Source of the DNA: Anaerolineales bacterium
GTDB lineage: Bacteria; Chloroflexota; Anaerolineae; 4572-78; J111
Assembly: GCA_015075405.1 (NCBI GenBank)
Contig: JABTUK010000001.1
Span: forward strand, 496,001-560,000
Direction: 5' to 3'
DNA: 64,000 bases
Below, in pieces: positions 1 to 9,251 of the stretch. Position 1 is the first letter of the stretch, and the number at the start of each line of letters is the position of its first letter. Under the pieces are notes generated by a model that ran no database searches, was not told the DNA's origin, and saw nothing but the letters and a program-made list of their open reading frames with translations. A program made the translations under genes and the position numbers.

Positions 1-708
1 ATTTACGGCATTGCCGGCAAATTTGGCCTGAACCCGGAAACAATTATGTGGTCCAACCCAGATTTGGAAAATGCGCCCGATCTGTTGAGCGTAGGCCAGG
101 AGTTGACCATCCTGCCGGTGAATGGCGTTTATCATCAAGTGGGTGAAGGGGATACCATCCAAAGTATTGCCGACACCTTCAAAGCCGACCCGGCGGCGAT
201 TATCGCCTATCCGCTCAACCAACTCGACCCGGACAATCCGGTTATTTCAGCTGGGCAGTGGGTGGTGGTGCCGGGCGGCAGCAAGCCATTTATCCCGCGC
301 GCGGTGGTAGCCTACACCGGCGAGATTCCCGAAGGCGCGAACGAAGGCACAGGCGCGTTTTCCTGGCCGGCCAGCGGGACGATTTACCAGGGTTATTTCC
401 CCTGGCATCCGGCCATTGATATTGCCGCCTATATCGGCGCGCCGGTGCTGGCCGCCGACTCCGGCTATGTGATTGCGGCCGGTTGGAGCGATGTCGGCTA
501 CGGCTACCACATCGTTATTGACCACAGCAACGGCTACCAAACGCTGTATGCCCACCTCAACGCCATCTATGTCAATGCCGGTGAGAACGTGGCCCAGGGC
601 CAGCAAATCGGCGAAATGGGCAACACCGGCAACGCCACCGGCCCCCACCTCCACTTTGAAGTGCGCCAGAGCACGGTGCAGCGCAACCCGATAGGCTTTT
701 TGCCGTAG
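1..708 (+). CDS. LysM / M23 family metallopeptidase (5' end outside window)
   Basis: Secreted murein hydrolase of the lysostaphin/LytM type, C-terminal part only. The reading frame is open from base 1, so the start lies upstream. The first part carries one complete and one partial LysM module (peptidoglycan binding), visible in stretches such as NPETIMWSNP and GDTIQSIADTF. From about base 360 comes the peptidase M23 domain. Its zinc-ligand motifs are visible: HPAID (HxxxD) near the start of the domain and HLHFEV (HxH) near the end. With both ligand pairs intact it is probably an active endopeptidase rather than a degenerate activator. It converges with the phosphohexomutase gene, with one base between the stop codons. 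No signal peptide can be judged because the N-terminus is missing. Confidence 0.9.
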   Translation: MYGIAGKFGLNPETIMWSNPDLENAPDLLSVGQELTILPVNGVYHQVGEGDTIQSIADTFKADPAAIIAYPLNQLDPDNPVISAGQWVVVPGGSKPFIPRAVVAYTGEIPEGANEGTGAFSWPASGTIYQGYFPWHPAIDIAAYIGAPVLAADSGYVIAAGWSDVGYGYHIVIDHSNGYQTLYAHLNAIYVNAGENVAQGQQIGEMGNTGNATGPHLHFEVRQSTVQRNPIGFLP

Positions 709-709
709 A

Positions 710-2140
710 CTACACCCCCGCCAATTCTCTCCCTTTTTGCAGCATCACCTTCACTGCTTCCTCACTCCCCGCCTCGGCGTAGACGCGCAGCAGCGGCTCG
801 GTGCCGGAGGGCCGGATGAGCAGCCAGCTATCGTCGGCCAGGTGGTATTTGACCCCATCATAGCTGTCTACTTTGACCACGCGCTCACCGGCCATCTCCA
901 CCGGCGCCTTGTCCACCAGGCGTTTGGTCATATCTTCTTTGGACACAGAGTTTTTCAGGTGGATGTCGCTCCGCTGGTAAACCGTTGGACCAAAAGTTGC
1001 CTGCAAATCGGCAATTAATTCGGTTAGGGGGACACCGGCCTCGGCCACAATTTCCAGCAGCAGCAGCCCCATCAAAATGCCGTCGCCTTCGGGAATATGC
1101 CCCTTGATGCTGATCCCGCCCGATTCCTCGCCGCCCAGCAGCACGTCGTCGGTGAGCATCAACTCGGCAATACCGTCGAAGCCGACCGGCGTTTCGTGCA
1201 GGGCCAGGCCGTATTTTTTAGCCATACGGTTGAGCAGCAAGGTGCTGCTGATGGTTTTAGCGATAGCCCCGCTCATTTTGCGTTTCTCTACCAGATAACG
1301 CACCGATAAGGCCATAATGGTATGCGGGTCCACAAAATTGCCGCGCTCGTCCACCGCCCCAATCCGGTCGGCGTCACCGTCGGTGGCCAGGCCGAGGTGG
1401 GCGTTTTCATTTTGGACTGTAGTAATCAACTCTTTGAGATTTTTGCCCAGTGGTTCCGGGTGGATGCCGCCAAAGCCGGGGTTGAGGTCGCTGTGCAGTT
1501 CATGGATTTTGGTGCGGGTGCGCGACAAAATTTCTCGAAAAACACCCCGGCCCGCCCCGTACATCGAGTCGGTCACCACTTTCAATTCGCCGTTGGAGAT
1601 GATATCCATGTTAATCAAATTGGTAGTCAGGTGCTCGTAATAAGGCCAGGCCGGGTCGAACTTGCGAATCAAGCCGCGTTCCTCGGCCAGCTTGTAATCC
1701 ATCAGATTCATGCCGTGTGGTTCGTGCAGCGAGTAGAGTTTTTGGGCAATGGCCTGGGTTTGATGTTTGGGGGCCGACCCGCCATAAGCGGCCTTGACTT
1801 TAAAACCATTGTAGCGCGGCGGGTTGTGGCTAGCCGTAATCATAACGCCGCCCGCCGCTTTTTTGTGAACAATGTTATAACTGATGGCCGGGGTTGGCGC
1901 GTCGGCGCGGGCCAGGTAAGCCGTAATGCCGTTGGCCGCCATCACGCGGGCTACTTCGGCAGCAAAACGGTCTGACAGAAAGCGGGTATCAAACCCAATG
2001 ACGATCTCCGGTTGAATACCCGGCTCAGCGACGTCAATCAAGTAACTGGCAACGGCCTGGCTTACCAGGCGCACATTCTCAAAGGTGAAGGTTTCGGCAA
2101 TGACAGCCCGCCAGCCGTCGGTGCCAAAGCGAATGGTCAT
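710..2140 (-). CDS. phosphoglucomutase/phosphomannomutase family protein
   Basis: Alpha-D-phosphohexomutase, 476 aa, interconverting hexose 1- and 6-phosphates through a phosphoserine. All four family motifs are present in order: TASHNPP (residues 102-108, catalytic Ser104), the metal loop DGDADR (254-259), the sugar loop GGEESGG (336-342) and the phosphate-binding loop RPSGTEP (443-449). The length is normal for the family. Sequence alone does not separate phosphogluco-, phosphomanno- and phosphoglucosamine mutases. The GGEESGG loop suits a glucose/mannose enzyme, and glgB and a sugar transferase lie nearby. The next gene in the same direction is the glycosyltransferase, whose stop is 78 bases upstream of this start, with a short GCATCAC repeat between them. 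Confidence 0.9.
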   Translation of the reverse strand: MTIRFGTDGWRAVIAETFTFENVRLVSQAVASYLIDVAEPGIQPEIVIGFDTRFLSDRFAAEVARVMAANGITAYLARADAPTPAISYNIVHKKAAGGVMITASHNPPRYNGFKVKAAYGGSAPKHQTQAIAQKLYSLHEPHGMNLMDYKLAEERGLIRKFDPAWPYYEHLTTNLINMDIISNGELKVVTDSMYGAGRGVFREILSRTRTKIHELHSDLNPGFGGIHPEPLGKNLKELITTVQNENAHLGLATDGDADRIGAVDERGNFVDPHTIMALSVRYLVEKRKMSGAIAKTISSTLLLNRMAKKYGLALHETPVGFDGIAELMLTDDVLLGGEESGGISIKGHIPEGDGILMGLLLLEIVAEAGVPLTELIADLQATFGPTVYQRSDIHLKNSVSKEDMTKRLVDKAPVEMAGERVVKVDSYDGVKYHLADDSWLLIRPSGTEPLLRVYAEAGSEEAVKVMLQKGRELAGV

Positions 2141-2198
2141 GGATGGGGTCCCCTTGTGAAGATAATTTTATATTGTTTTGTGATACATGAAAGATTTT

Positions 2199-2216
2199 CA
2201 CGCATCACGCATCACG
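2199..2216. repeat. GCATCAC heptamer repeat
   Basis: Two tandem GCATCAC units just downstream of the glycosyltransferase stop codon. The same unit recurs inside a coding region near 57504-57548. Confidence 0.6.
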
Positions 2217-2218
2217 TT

Positions 2219-3523
2219 TTATGCCGGTTGATAAGCCTGCCAGCGGTCTTCGAGATAAGGCCGCGTTTCTTCAAACTCGACCGCCTGGGCGGCGACCGTT
2301 CCTTCATGGCCTACGACTGATAGGCCGGCCACCTCCTGGCTAAACGCCGCCAGACGGCCCTGGTACAGCGGCCAGAGCGAGTTGACAATCTGGGCCGGGT
2401 CGCAGTCGCCTTTGTTAAAAACAACGGCAAAATCATATATGATCCGCGCCCACAGGTCGGCCGGAAAGTAGAAGCGATCTGGCGGCAGAACAGCCAGACC
2501 CTCAATGGCGTTCAGGTTGGCCGGGGTCAAGACTTGCTGCCACAAGGCGCGATAGTCAATCCAGCCCAGGGCCAGCCGATCAAGGAGAGGGTCTGGATCA
2601 ATTTCGGACGTAAACGCCGAGTTGGTTTCAGTGATGGCAGGTGACATAAATTCGGTCAGGGTTGAGAGCGAGCCAAACTGATTCACCTTGAGCCAATGCT
2701 GCCGGTAGTCGTAAACCAGGCGCAGCATGGCGCTGATAACCGTTTGAAATTGCGCCTGCCGCTGGACCGCGTGCTGCCGGACGGCTCTTTGTTCAGCCCG
2801 ATTGGTTGGAGCCGGGGGTTGAAAGGATAATTTTTCACCCAGAGCCGACTGGACCACTCGCCAGGGACCGAGAACCGCGTAAGTGTTCAACCAGGGCGGC
2901 AGGCCAAAGGTGGCCGCCTCGGTTTCCCAAACATCCTCATCCAGCGCGGCGGCGGCCAGGCGGGGAGAAAGGGCGAAATCGGGGGCGGCGGGGTGGCGCA
3001 TACTCCGGCCCCACAGAGCACGGAAAAGGGGATAGACGATCAAATCGCTCACCGCGCCGTCGGGTAAAGGCCAGCGATAACGAGCCGTGACCAGATCAGC
3101 TTTATCTTCTAAAATCAAATGGGCCAGACCGGCTATCCAATTGGGGGTAATACTTCGAGTCTGGCTGTCCAGAATAAGGATAGCTTTGGCATCTAAAGCC
3201 AGCGCCGCATCGAAAATGGCGGCAATGGCGCTGCCCATTCCCAACAAGCCCTCGTAGCGGGCGGTAACGACCATATCCCGAAAACCATTGCTCCCGGCCT
3301 GAGCCGCAACCATCCTTCGAGTGGTCGCTTCCAAACCCGCATCAGCATTAATCAAAACAGTGCGGAGATGGGGGTAATGCTGGCGCACACCCACCAAGAC
3401 TGTCTGAGCCACGTGCGCGGCAGCCTGAGCATTTTTATAGGTAGGCAAGCCGATGACCAGATCAGCCTCGCCGATATTTTTTAGTTGGCGCTGCGCCCGT
3501 GGGCGTAAGATAGGGTGATACAT
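2219..3523 (-). CDS. GT-A fold glycosyltransferase, possibly glycosylglycerate synthase-like
   Basis: 434-aa protein, probably cytosolic, with a GT2/GT78/GT81-like N-terminal nucleotide-sugar domain: LVIGLPTYKN near residue 22, an acidic site ILILDSQTRS near residue 116 in the place of the usual DxD, and a helical C-terminal half. Single-domain glycosyltransferases of this shape include mannosylglycerate and glucosyl-phosphoglycerate synthases. The upstream neighbour in the same direction is a glycerate 2-kinase, which makes a glycerate-linked acceptor an attractive idea, but this is inference. The start is the ATG at 3523. No strong Shine-Dalgarno sequence is visible, and a short A+T-rich repeat lies just upstream. 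No membrane segment was noticed. Confidence 0.65.
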   Translation of the reverse strand: MYHPILRPRAQRQLKNIGEADLVIGLPTYKNAQAAAHVAQTVLVGVRQHYPHLRTVLINADAGLEATTRRMVAAQAGSNGFRDMVVTARYEGLLGMGSAIAAIFDAALALDAKAILILDSQTRSITPNWIAGLAHLILEDKADLVTARYRWPLPDGAVSDLIVYPLFRALWGRSMRHPAAPDFALSPRLAAAALDEDVWETEAATFGLPPWLNTYAVLGPWRVVQSALGEKLSFQPPAPTNRAEQRAVRQHAVQRQAQFQTVISAMLRLVYDYRQHWLKVNQFGSLSTLTEFMSPAITETNSAFTSEIDPDPLLDRLALGWIDYRALWQQVLTPANLNAIEGLAVLPPDRFYFPADLWARIIYDFAVVFNKGDCDPAQIVNSLWPLYQGRLAAFSQEVAGLSVVGHEGTVAAQAVEFEETRPYLEDRWQAYQPA

Positions 3524-3527
3524 GCTA

Positions 3528-3557
3528 ATTGTGAATAGTGAATTGTAAATTGTAAAT
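3528..3557. repeat. short tandem TGTAAAT/TGAAT repeat
   Basis: A short A+T-rich tandem repeat between the glycosyltransferase start and the hairpin element. The repeated core is AATTGTAAATTGTAAATG. Confidence 0.45.
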
Positions 3558-3583
3558 GACCAAAGGGTAACTACCCAGACATA

Positions 3584-3661
3584 TCATTTCGACCGAAGGG
3601 AGAAATCCTGAACGCTTATGTAGCACGGTTGGGATTTCTCGGCCTACGGCCTCGAAATGGC
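3584..3661. repeat. hairpin element with TCATTTCGA ends, copy 1
   Basis: Imperfect palindrome of about 78 bp. The outer arms are TCATTTCGA and its complement, the inner arms GAGAAATCC and GGATTTCTC. A related copy lies at 23243-23345, so this is a dispersed element rather than a simple terminator. Confidence 0.7.
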
Positions 3662-3688
3662 ATGTGAACTGCGCAACTCCCATTAATT

Positions 3689-5008
3689 TCACCATACCAA
3701 AATAAAGGTCAAGTCGTTGACGTTGGTGTTAGTGGGACCGGTGATGATCAGGTCATCCAGGGCGGCGAAGAAATTATACGAGTCGTTGTGGCTCAGGTAC
3801 TCGACGGGCGCTAAACCGGCGGCTTGCGCGCGGGCAACGGTTTGACCGTCGGCAAAGGCGCCGGCGGCATCGGTGGGGCCGTCGCTGCCGTCGGTGCCAA
3901 AGCAGGTGATGAGAAGATTCGGCCAGCCGGCCAGAGCCAGGGCAGCGGCCAGGGCCATTTCTTGATTGCGGCCTCCACGTCCTTTGCCCCGCAGCGTTAC
4001 GGTTGTTTCTCCGCCCACAACCAGGCAAGCCGGGCGCGTCATTAGACTTTCGTCGCGGGCCAGCCCTTTGGCCAGCGCCGCCACCACTCGGCCAACTTCT
4101 CGCGCTTCACCTTCCATAAAAGTGGTCAACACCTGCCCGGCAAATCCTGCCGCTTCCGCCGCTTTGACGGCGGCTGAAGCCGCCAGCCGGTTGTTGCCGA
4201 TAATGACATTATGAACACGCTCAAAGAGAGGGTCGCCGGGTTTGGGGGTGTCGGGCAGCATACCGGCGCGTCCGGCCTGCAATCGCTCGATGACGGCGGC
4301 TGGCAGAGCGGCCTGTAATTGAAATTGTTCGATGATGGCCCAGGCGTCGGCAAAGGTGGTCGGGTCGGGTACGGTTGGGCCGGAGGCAATCACTTCCAGC
4401 GGGTCGCCGACAACATCGGACAAAATCAAGGCATAAACAGTTGCCGGGGCCGCTAATCGGGCCAATTGTCCCCCTTTGACCGCAGAGAGGTGCTTACGGA
4501 TAGTGTTGACACCATTAATGGTGACGCCGGCAGCCAAAAGCGCCTCGGTAGTGGCCTGTAGATCATCCAAAGTCAGCGGCTCGGCGGGCAGGGTGAGCAA
4601 GGCCGAACCGCCCCCCGAAATCAGGCAGAGCACGGTATCCTCCTCGGTGGCATCGCGGAGAAGCCGAGCAATCTCCTGGGCGGCCAACAAACCTGCCTCA
4701 TCGGGCACGGGATGACCGGCTTCAACAATGCGGAGGGTGGAGGGTGTGGTTGTATAGCCGTATTTGACGATGACAAGACCGGCCGCAATTTTGTCGCCAA
4801 AGATTTCAGTTACCGCAGCCGTCATGGAGGCGCTGGCTTTGCCCGCACCGACGACGATGATTCGACCAGAGGTTGATTTGATTTGGCTGATCAGTTCAGG
4901 CTGGCGATTAAAGTAATTTTTGACCGCAGCCGCCGGATCTACGGCGGCTAAAGCCGCTTGAATCATTTGCCAGGCTACCTGGCGAGCCTCAAAGGTTGAT
5001 AGGGTCAT
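3689..5008 (-). CDS. glycerate 2-kinase (MOFRL/DUF4147 family)
   Basis: Class II glycerate kinase, 439 aa, expected to phosphorylate D-glycerate to 2-phosphoglycerate in the cytosol. The N-terminal domain has the glycine-rich stretches IIVVGAGKAS (about residues 49-58) and CLISGGGSALL (about 128-138), then NTIRKHLSAVKGGQLA. The C-terminal MOFRL domain holds VVGGETTVTLRGKGRGGRNQ and FGTDGSDGPTDAAGA. The length is typical. Its ATG overlaps the stop of the upstream ABC-binding lipoprotein gene by four bases (ATGA), indicating translational coupling. This links glycerate metabolism to an imported sugar or sugar derivative. The downstream glycosyltransferase may be in the same operon, although a 165-base gap with a palindromic element separates them. 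Confidence 0.88.
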   Translation of the reverse strand: MTLSTFEARQVAWQMIQAALAAVDPAAAVKNYFNRQPELISQIKSTSGRIIVVGAGKASASMTAAVTEIFGDKIAAGLVIVKYGYTTTPSTLRIVEAGHPVPDEAGLLAAQEIARLLRDATEEDTVLCLISGGGSALLTLPAEPLTLDDLQATTEALLAAGVTINGVNTIRKHLSAVKGGQLARLAAPATVYALILSDVVGDPLEVIASGPTVPDPTTFADAWAIIEQFQLQAALPAAVIERLQAGRAGMLPDTPKPGDPLFERVHNVIIGNNRLAASAAVKAAEAAGFAGQVLTTFMEGEAREVGRVVAALAKGLARDESLMTRPACLVVGGETTVTLRGKGRGGRNQEMALAAALALAGWPNLLITCFGTDGSDGPTDAAGAFADGQTVARAQAAGLAPVEYLSHNDSYNFFAALDDLIITGPTNTNVNDLTFILVW

Positions 5009-6363
5009 GGCGTTAACGCGTCCACAGCCGTGGCGGTGGCTTCACCGGGAGTCGCTTCGCCGCGAAGAACCTGTTCGACTGCCTGTTGAAAAATGCGGCC
5101 CAGTTGATCATACCCGGCAAAGCCAGGCTGGGGTTGAGCCGTGTTGAGTTGTTCGGTCAGGAAAGCCCAATAGGGGTCATTGCCGGCCAACTGCTGAAAG
5201 GCCGTATCTCGACTGGGAATAGATTTGTTAATATTGTTCCAGGTGGCGTTATTGCTGGTTGACAAAAACCACTCGATTAACCGTAGGGCGGCTCTTTGCC
5301 GCTCAAGATCGTCGGTAATCAAAACCAGCACCCAGCCGTGCGAAATTGTGACAGGCGTGGAGTCTTTATCGGGCACAGGCAAAGCGGTGAAGGTGCTGTT
5401 GGTCAAAGCCTCCCGGTCGGTCAGATACTGCCGCACGCTTACCTGAGCCAGGCCGGTTTGATCTTCCAGATAGATGGGCCACAGCTCTTCGCTGGTCGCT
5501 GCGTCTAAAACGGTCGAGTCAATTATCCCAAGTTCAAGCGCTTGCTGATAGAAGGTCAAAACTCGCCGCAAAATCCGATCGTCAATTTGGAGCGTACCCT
5601 GATCGTTATGAAAACTGCCTTCAGCAGAAAAGTATTGCGCCAGCGTTGCATCGTTGACCAGTCCATTGGTCCCTTTGGCCGGAAAAAGATAGCGGCTGTT
5701 ACTACTCAGCACATCGCTCCACAAAATCGGCGTGGTGGTAAAGGTGGCGGTATTATAAATGGTATGTTCCATTTCCAGGCTCAGGGGGACGCCCATTAGC
5801 CGTTCGTCAACTGTGCCCATTTTGCGGGCAGCAGGGAGCAAATCCTGGACAATAGAGCGATCCAGGCGATTGTCCAGTGTTTGGAGCAGTCCATTGGCCT
5901 GGGCCTGAGTGAGATCGGTCGCGTTCATAATTGCAACATCGGGTAAAATGGCTGGGGCGGCCTCGCGGGCAGTTCTCAAGAAATCTAAAATCCCCCCTTT
6001 GCCGCTGGGCTTTTTAAGCAGCACTTTAACTTTAATATCAGGATTGTTGGCCTCAAAAGCGCGTAAACTGCCGGCCATAAAACTACCCAACTCTGCCGGA
6101 GCCTTGGGTGAGATTGCTTCGATAGTCCAAAAGGTGAGGGTCAAGCCTTCACTTTCCGGGGTAGTGGTAGCCGTGAGGGTGGGGGTTATCACTAAAGTCG
6201 GTGTGGTTACAGGCGCCATCGTAGTTGTCGGCTGAACTGTAGGCAGAACTTGATTTATCTCGCCGGGCAAAGTGCCCCCCTGACAGCCCACTACAACGGT
6301 TACAGCCATACTTATCAGAAGCAATCCTAACCTGACGGCCCAATTATTATGCAAAAAATTCAT
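5005..6363 (-). CDS. ABC transporter extracellular solute-binding lipoprotein
   Basis: 452-aa secreted lipoprotein of the family 1 (maltose-type) solute-binding proteins. The N-terminus has a hydrophobic signal ending in a lipobox-like VVVGC (Cys27), then a Pro/Thr-rich tether to about residue 70, then the binding fold beginning LTLTFWTIEAIS. The sequence SLRAFEANNPDIKVKVLL is the typical first strand and helix of a sugar-binding protein. No permease or ATPase gene is adjacent, so the transporter partners must be elsewhere or shared. It is coupled by an ATGA overlap to the glycerate 2-kinase gene. An extended -10 promoter lies upstream, divergent from the apt promoter. Confidence 0.85.
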   Translation of the reverse strand: MNFLHNNWAVRLGLLLISMAVTVVVGCQGGTLPGEINQVLPTVQPTTTMAPVTTPTLVITPTLTATTTPESEGLTLTFWTIEAISPKAPAELGSFMAGSLRAFEANNPDIKVKVLLKKPSGKGGILDFLRTAREAAPAILPDVAIMNATDLTQAQANGLLQTLDNRLDRSIVQDLLPAARKMGTVDERLMGVPLSLEMEHTIYNTATFTTTPILWSDVLSSNSRYLFPAKGTNGLVNDATLAQYFSAEGSFHNDQGTLQIDDRILRRVLTFYQQALELGIIDSTVLDAATSEELWPIYLEDQTGLAQVSVRQYLTDREALTNSTFTALPVPDKDSTPVTISHGWVLVLITDDLERQRAALRLIEWFLSTSNNATWNNINKSIPSRDTAFQQLAGNDPYWAFLTEQLNTAQPQPGFAGYDQLGRIFQQAVEQVLRGEATPGEATATAVDALTP

Positions 6364-6397
6364 ACAGCTTCCTTAACCTTATAAAAATACCACGGAT

Positions 6398-6406
6398 ATT
6401 ATACCA
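6398..6406 (-). promoter_or_regulatory. extended -10 promoter for the ABC-binding lipoprotein
   Basis: On the minus strand the sequence reads TGGTATAAT, an extended -10 element about 35 bases upstream of the start codon. No good -35 hexamer accompanies it. Confidence 0.45.
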
Positions 6407-6416
6407 TAAAAGCGCT

Positions 6417-6445
6417 TTGCTGATTCTACGGGGTTCTGCTAGAAT
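6417..6445 (+). promoter_or_regulatory. sigma70-type promoter of apt
   Basis: TTGCTG (6417-6422), a 17-base spacer, then TAGAAT (6440-6445). Transcription would start near 6452, leaving a short leader before the ATG at 6487. Confidence 0.6.
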
Positions 6446-6486
6446 GGGGGCTTGCAGCTTAAATTTTAGTAGTGGGGAGCAATTCA

Positions 6487-7005
6487 ATGGACCTGGCGGC
6501 AACTATTCGGAGTGTGCCTGATTTTCCGATTGCGGGCATTTTGTTTTACGATATTACAACCTTGTTGAAAAATCCCGTTGCGCTGAAAGAGAGTATTGAC
6601 CGGCTGACAGCGCAATATCAAAATGCCGGGGTAGATATGGTCGTCGGCATCGAATCCCGTGGCTTTATTTTTGGTATTCCTTTAGCTTACAATTTAGGAG
6701 TTGGCTTTGTGCCGGTACGGAAACCGGGCAAATTACCCGCCGAAACCATTGCCGAAAGTTATGCCCTGGAATACGGCACCAACACGCTGGAAGTGCATGT
6801 AGATGCCATAGAAAAAGGCCAAAAGGTTTTGATTGTAGATGACCTACTGGCTACCGGCGGCACCGCCAAAGCTACTTGCGGCCTGGTGGAAAAATTGGGC
6901 GGCCAGGTAGTGGGCCTGGCCTTTGCTATTGAATTAACCTTTTTAAATGGCCGTGATGTCTTAAAAGGTTATAACGTTTTCTCTTTGCTCCAATATGATG
7001 CGTAA
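6487..7005 (+). CDS. apt: adenine phosphoribosyltransferase
   Basis: Purine salvage enzyme that makes AMP from adenine and PRPP in the cytosol. 172 aa, the usual family length. The PRPP-binding signature [14 protein letters not shown] is intact, and the N-terminal [21 protein letters not shown] is characteristic of Apt. I place the start at ATG 6487, because GGGGAG sits eight bases upstream as a ribosome binding site. The GTG at 6472 is in frame but would put that ribosome site inside the gene. It is a single gene with its own promoter, divergent from the lipoprotein gene. Confidence 0.95.
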   Translation: MDLAATIRSVPDFPIAGILFYDITTLLKNPVALKESIDRLTAQYQNAGVDMVVGIESRGFIFGIPLAYNLGVGFVPVRKPGKLPAETIAESYALEYGTNTLEVHVDAIEKGQKVLIVDDLLATGGTAKATCGLVEKLGGQVVGLAFAIELTFLNGRDVLKGYNVFSLLQYDA

Positions 7006-7041
7006 TAACCACAGACCGCCGCAAAAACGAATTATAGTCCT

Positions 7042-7146
7042 CCAGAAAAGTTTCTGCGGGGATTAGGGGATTTGAGGATGAAAAATAAGGAAAAAATCCC
7101 CCAATCTCCTAATCCCGGCCCAAAATCGTTAGAAAAAACTTTTCTG
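7042..7146. repeat. intergenic palindrome with GATTAGG units
   Basis: Outer arms CAGAAAAGTTTCT (from 7042) and its near complement ending at 7146 enclose GGGATTAGGGGAT and its complement (ATCCCCC...CTAATCCC). It abuts the next palindromic element. No gene is supported here. Confidence 0.55.
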
Positions 7147-7246
7147 AGTATCGGTAGATCCAAATTTGAGGAGCCAGCACGCCCACGTGCGGCTCCGTTC
7201 GGCACGTGGGCGTGCCTCACTCCTCGAAAATTGGATCTACTGAGTA
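7144..7246. repeat. 103-bp inverted-repeat element, copy 1
   Basis: A long hairpin with terminal arms GTAGATCCAA / TTGGATCTAC, then GAGGAG / CTCCTC, and a G+C-rich core GCACGCCCACGTGC / GGCACGTGGGCGTGCC. A second copy at 56262-56363 shares the arms and core and differs mainly in the loop. It is non-coding and lies between apt and glgB, which converge. Confidence 0.8.
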
Positions 7247-7268
7247 TCTATTTCGGTGGTCAGCGGTT

Positions 7269-9215
7269 TTATGCGGCCAATTTTAGCATAATAGTCGCCA
7301 GAGGCGGCAGGGTAAGGGATAACGACTGGGCATGTCCATGCCAGGGGATGGCTTCGGTTGTTCTGCCGCCGTCATTCCCCATATTACTTCCCCCATAATG
7401 CGCCGAGTCGCTGTTTAATATTTCTCGATAGTAACCAAATTTGGGCACCCCCAATCGATAATTTTGGCGAGGCACCGGGGTAAAGTTGGTTACAACAACC
7501 ACAAACTCAGGGCGTGATTTGGCGTTGCGCGTGAATGAAAAGACGCTGTTGTCGCTGTCATTGGCGTCAATCCAGGTGAAACCGGTCCACTCAAAATCAT
7601 CTTCATGCAAGGCCGGCTCGTTTTGGTAAAGATAGTTCAAATCTTTAACAAAACGATGCACCCCCTGATGAGTAGGCGCGGTCAAGGCCGCCCACTCTAA
7701 ACCGGTGCTAAAATTCCACTCCTGCCACTGGGCAAACTCGCCGCCCATAAACAAGAGCTTTTTGCCGGGGTGTCCCCACATAAAACCAAAATATGCTCGC
7801 AAATTGGCAAACTTTTGCCATTCATCGCCCGACATTTTGTTGAGCAGCGAGCCTTTGCCATGCACCACCTCATCGTGCGAGAGGGGCAGCACAAAATTTT
7901 CGGTATAGGCGTAAAGCAAGCTGAAGGTTACATCATTATGATGGTAGCGGCGGTAAATCGGTTCCTTGCTCATATATTTTAAGGTATCGTGCATCCAACC
8001 CATATTCCATTTGAGGCTAAAACCGAGGCCGCCCATATAGGTAGGCCGGGAAACCATCGGCCAGGCGGTTGACTCTTCGGCGATGGTTAACACGCCGGGA
8101 AAGAGACCATGCACCACCTCATTGGTTTTGCGTAAAAAGCTGACTGCGGCCAGATTCTCGCGGCCACCGTATTCATTGGGCACCCACTCTCCTTCTTCAC
8201 GCGAATAATCCAGATAAAGCATCGAGGCGACGGCATCTACCCGCAGCCCATCAAAGTGATACTTCTCCAACCAGAACACGGCATTGGAGATGAGAAAAAC
8301 TCGCACCTCATTCCGGCCATAATTAAAAATCAGCGTGCCCCAGTCCTGGTGTTCACCCTGGCGTGGGTCGGCGTGCGAGTAGAGGTGCGTGCCATCAAAG
8401 TAATTGAGGCCGGAGCCATCCTTGGGAAAGTGAGCGGGGACCCAATCCAGAATAACGCCGATATTGTGCTGGTGACACTGGTCAATGAAATACATCAAAT
8501 CTTCGGGCGGGCCAAAGCGGCTGGTGGGGGCATAGAAGCCCAATACCTGGTAGCCCCACGAGGCATCGAGCGGGTGTTCCGTGATAGGTAGCAACTCGAT
8601 GTGGGTATAGCCCAGTTCCGAGACATAGGGAATCAACTCGGCGGCCAGTTCGCGATAGCTCAGGTAGCGGGTTCCCCACTGCTCATCAGGAACTTTACGC
8701 CACGACCCCAAATGAACTTCGTAAATGGACATGGGCCGGTCAAACGCTTGATTGCGGGCACGCCCATTGATCCACTCAGCGTCGCCCCACTGGTAGCGAT
8801 TAAGGTCGGCCACCACGGAGCCGGTTTTGGGCCGCTGTTCCATGGCAAAGCCGTAAGGGTCGGCTTTATCAAAGCTTTCGCCGCGTTGACTAACAACCCG
8901 GTATTTATAGACTGCAAACTCGGCCAGCCCCGGCACAAACAGGGTCCAAATGCCGCTATCGCTGGAATGCATGGGGTGACTTTCGCCGTGCCAAGCGTTG
9001 AAATCACCCATCAGATAGACTTGCCGGGCATTAGGGGCCCAAACGGCAAAATGGACTCCCTTTTCGCCGTTCATTTCAATCAGGTGGGCGCCCATTTTTT
9101 CGTAAGCGCGCTCGTGAGTACCCTGCCCAATCAGGTAAATATCAAAATCGGTCAAAAAAGAGCCGGATTGTGCAGGTGGCATTTCCTGAGCGGAAGCTGT
9201 TTTTCGCTTGGTCAT
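7269..9215 (-). CDS. glgB: 1,4-alpha-glucan branching enzyme
   Basis: Glycogen branching enzyme, 648 aa, forming alpha-1,6 branches. Order: an N-terminal CBM48 region ([20 protein letters not shown], residues 54-73), a GH13 barrel, then an all-beta C-terminal domain. The GH13 motifs are visible: DWVPAHF from Asp257, DGLRVDAV with the nucleophile Asp327, the acid/base Glu380 in TIAEES, and LSHDEV with His447 and Asp448. The start is ATG 9215 behind a purine-rich GGGAGAAGGGG ribosome site. It has its own promoter at 9252-9280. No other glycogen gene is adjacent, but the phosphohexomutase is within the same 9 kb. Confidence 0.96.
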   Translation of the reverse strand: MTKRKTASAQEMPPAQSGSFLTDFDIYLIGQGTHERAYEKMGAHLIEMNGEKGVHFAVWAPNARQVYLMGDFNAWHGESHPMHSSDSGIWTLFVPGLAEFAVYKYRVVSQRGESFDKADPYGFAMEQRPKTGSVVADLNRYQWGDAEWINGRARNQAFDRPMSIYEVHLGSWRKVPDEQWGTRYLSYRELAAELIPYVSELGYTHIELLPITEHPLDASWGYQVLGFYAPTSRFGPPEDLMYFIDQCHQHNIGVILDWVPAHFPKDGSGLNYFDGTHLYSHADPRQGEHQDWGTLIFNYGRNEVRVFLISNAVFWLEKYHFDGLRVDAVASMLYLDYSREEGEWVPNEYGGRENLAAVSFLRKTNEVVHGLFPGVLTIAEESTAWPMVSRPTYMGGLGFSLKWNMGWMHDTLKYMSKEPIYRRYHHNDVTFSLLYAYTENFVLPLSHDEVVHGKGSLLNKMSGDEWQKFANLRAYFGFMWGHPGKKLLFMGGEFAQWQEWNFSTGLEWAALTAPTHQGVHRFVKDLNYLYQNEPALHEDDFEWTGFTWIDANDSDNSVFSFTRNAKSRPEFVVVVTNFTPVPRQNYRLGVPKFGYYREILNSDSAHYGGSNMGNDGGRTTEAIPWHGHAQSLSLTLPPLATIMLKLAA

Positions 9216-9251
9216 ATCCTATTCCCCTTCTCCCTATTTTTGGATGAAATC

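Noticed and set aside
1322..1975. Open reading frame of 217 codons opposite the phosphohexomutase
   Set aside because: Antisense shadow; the minus-strand gene has all catalytic motifs.
6472..6486. GTG start for apt
   Set aside because: The codons overlap the GGGGAG ribosome binding site that fits the ATG at 6487, and the shorter protein matches the family N-terminus.
7144..7246. Insertion sequence
   Set aside because: There is no transposase frame between the inverted repeats, and the element is only about 100 bp; at most it is a non-autonomous element.
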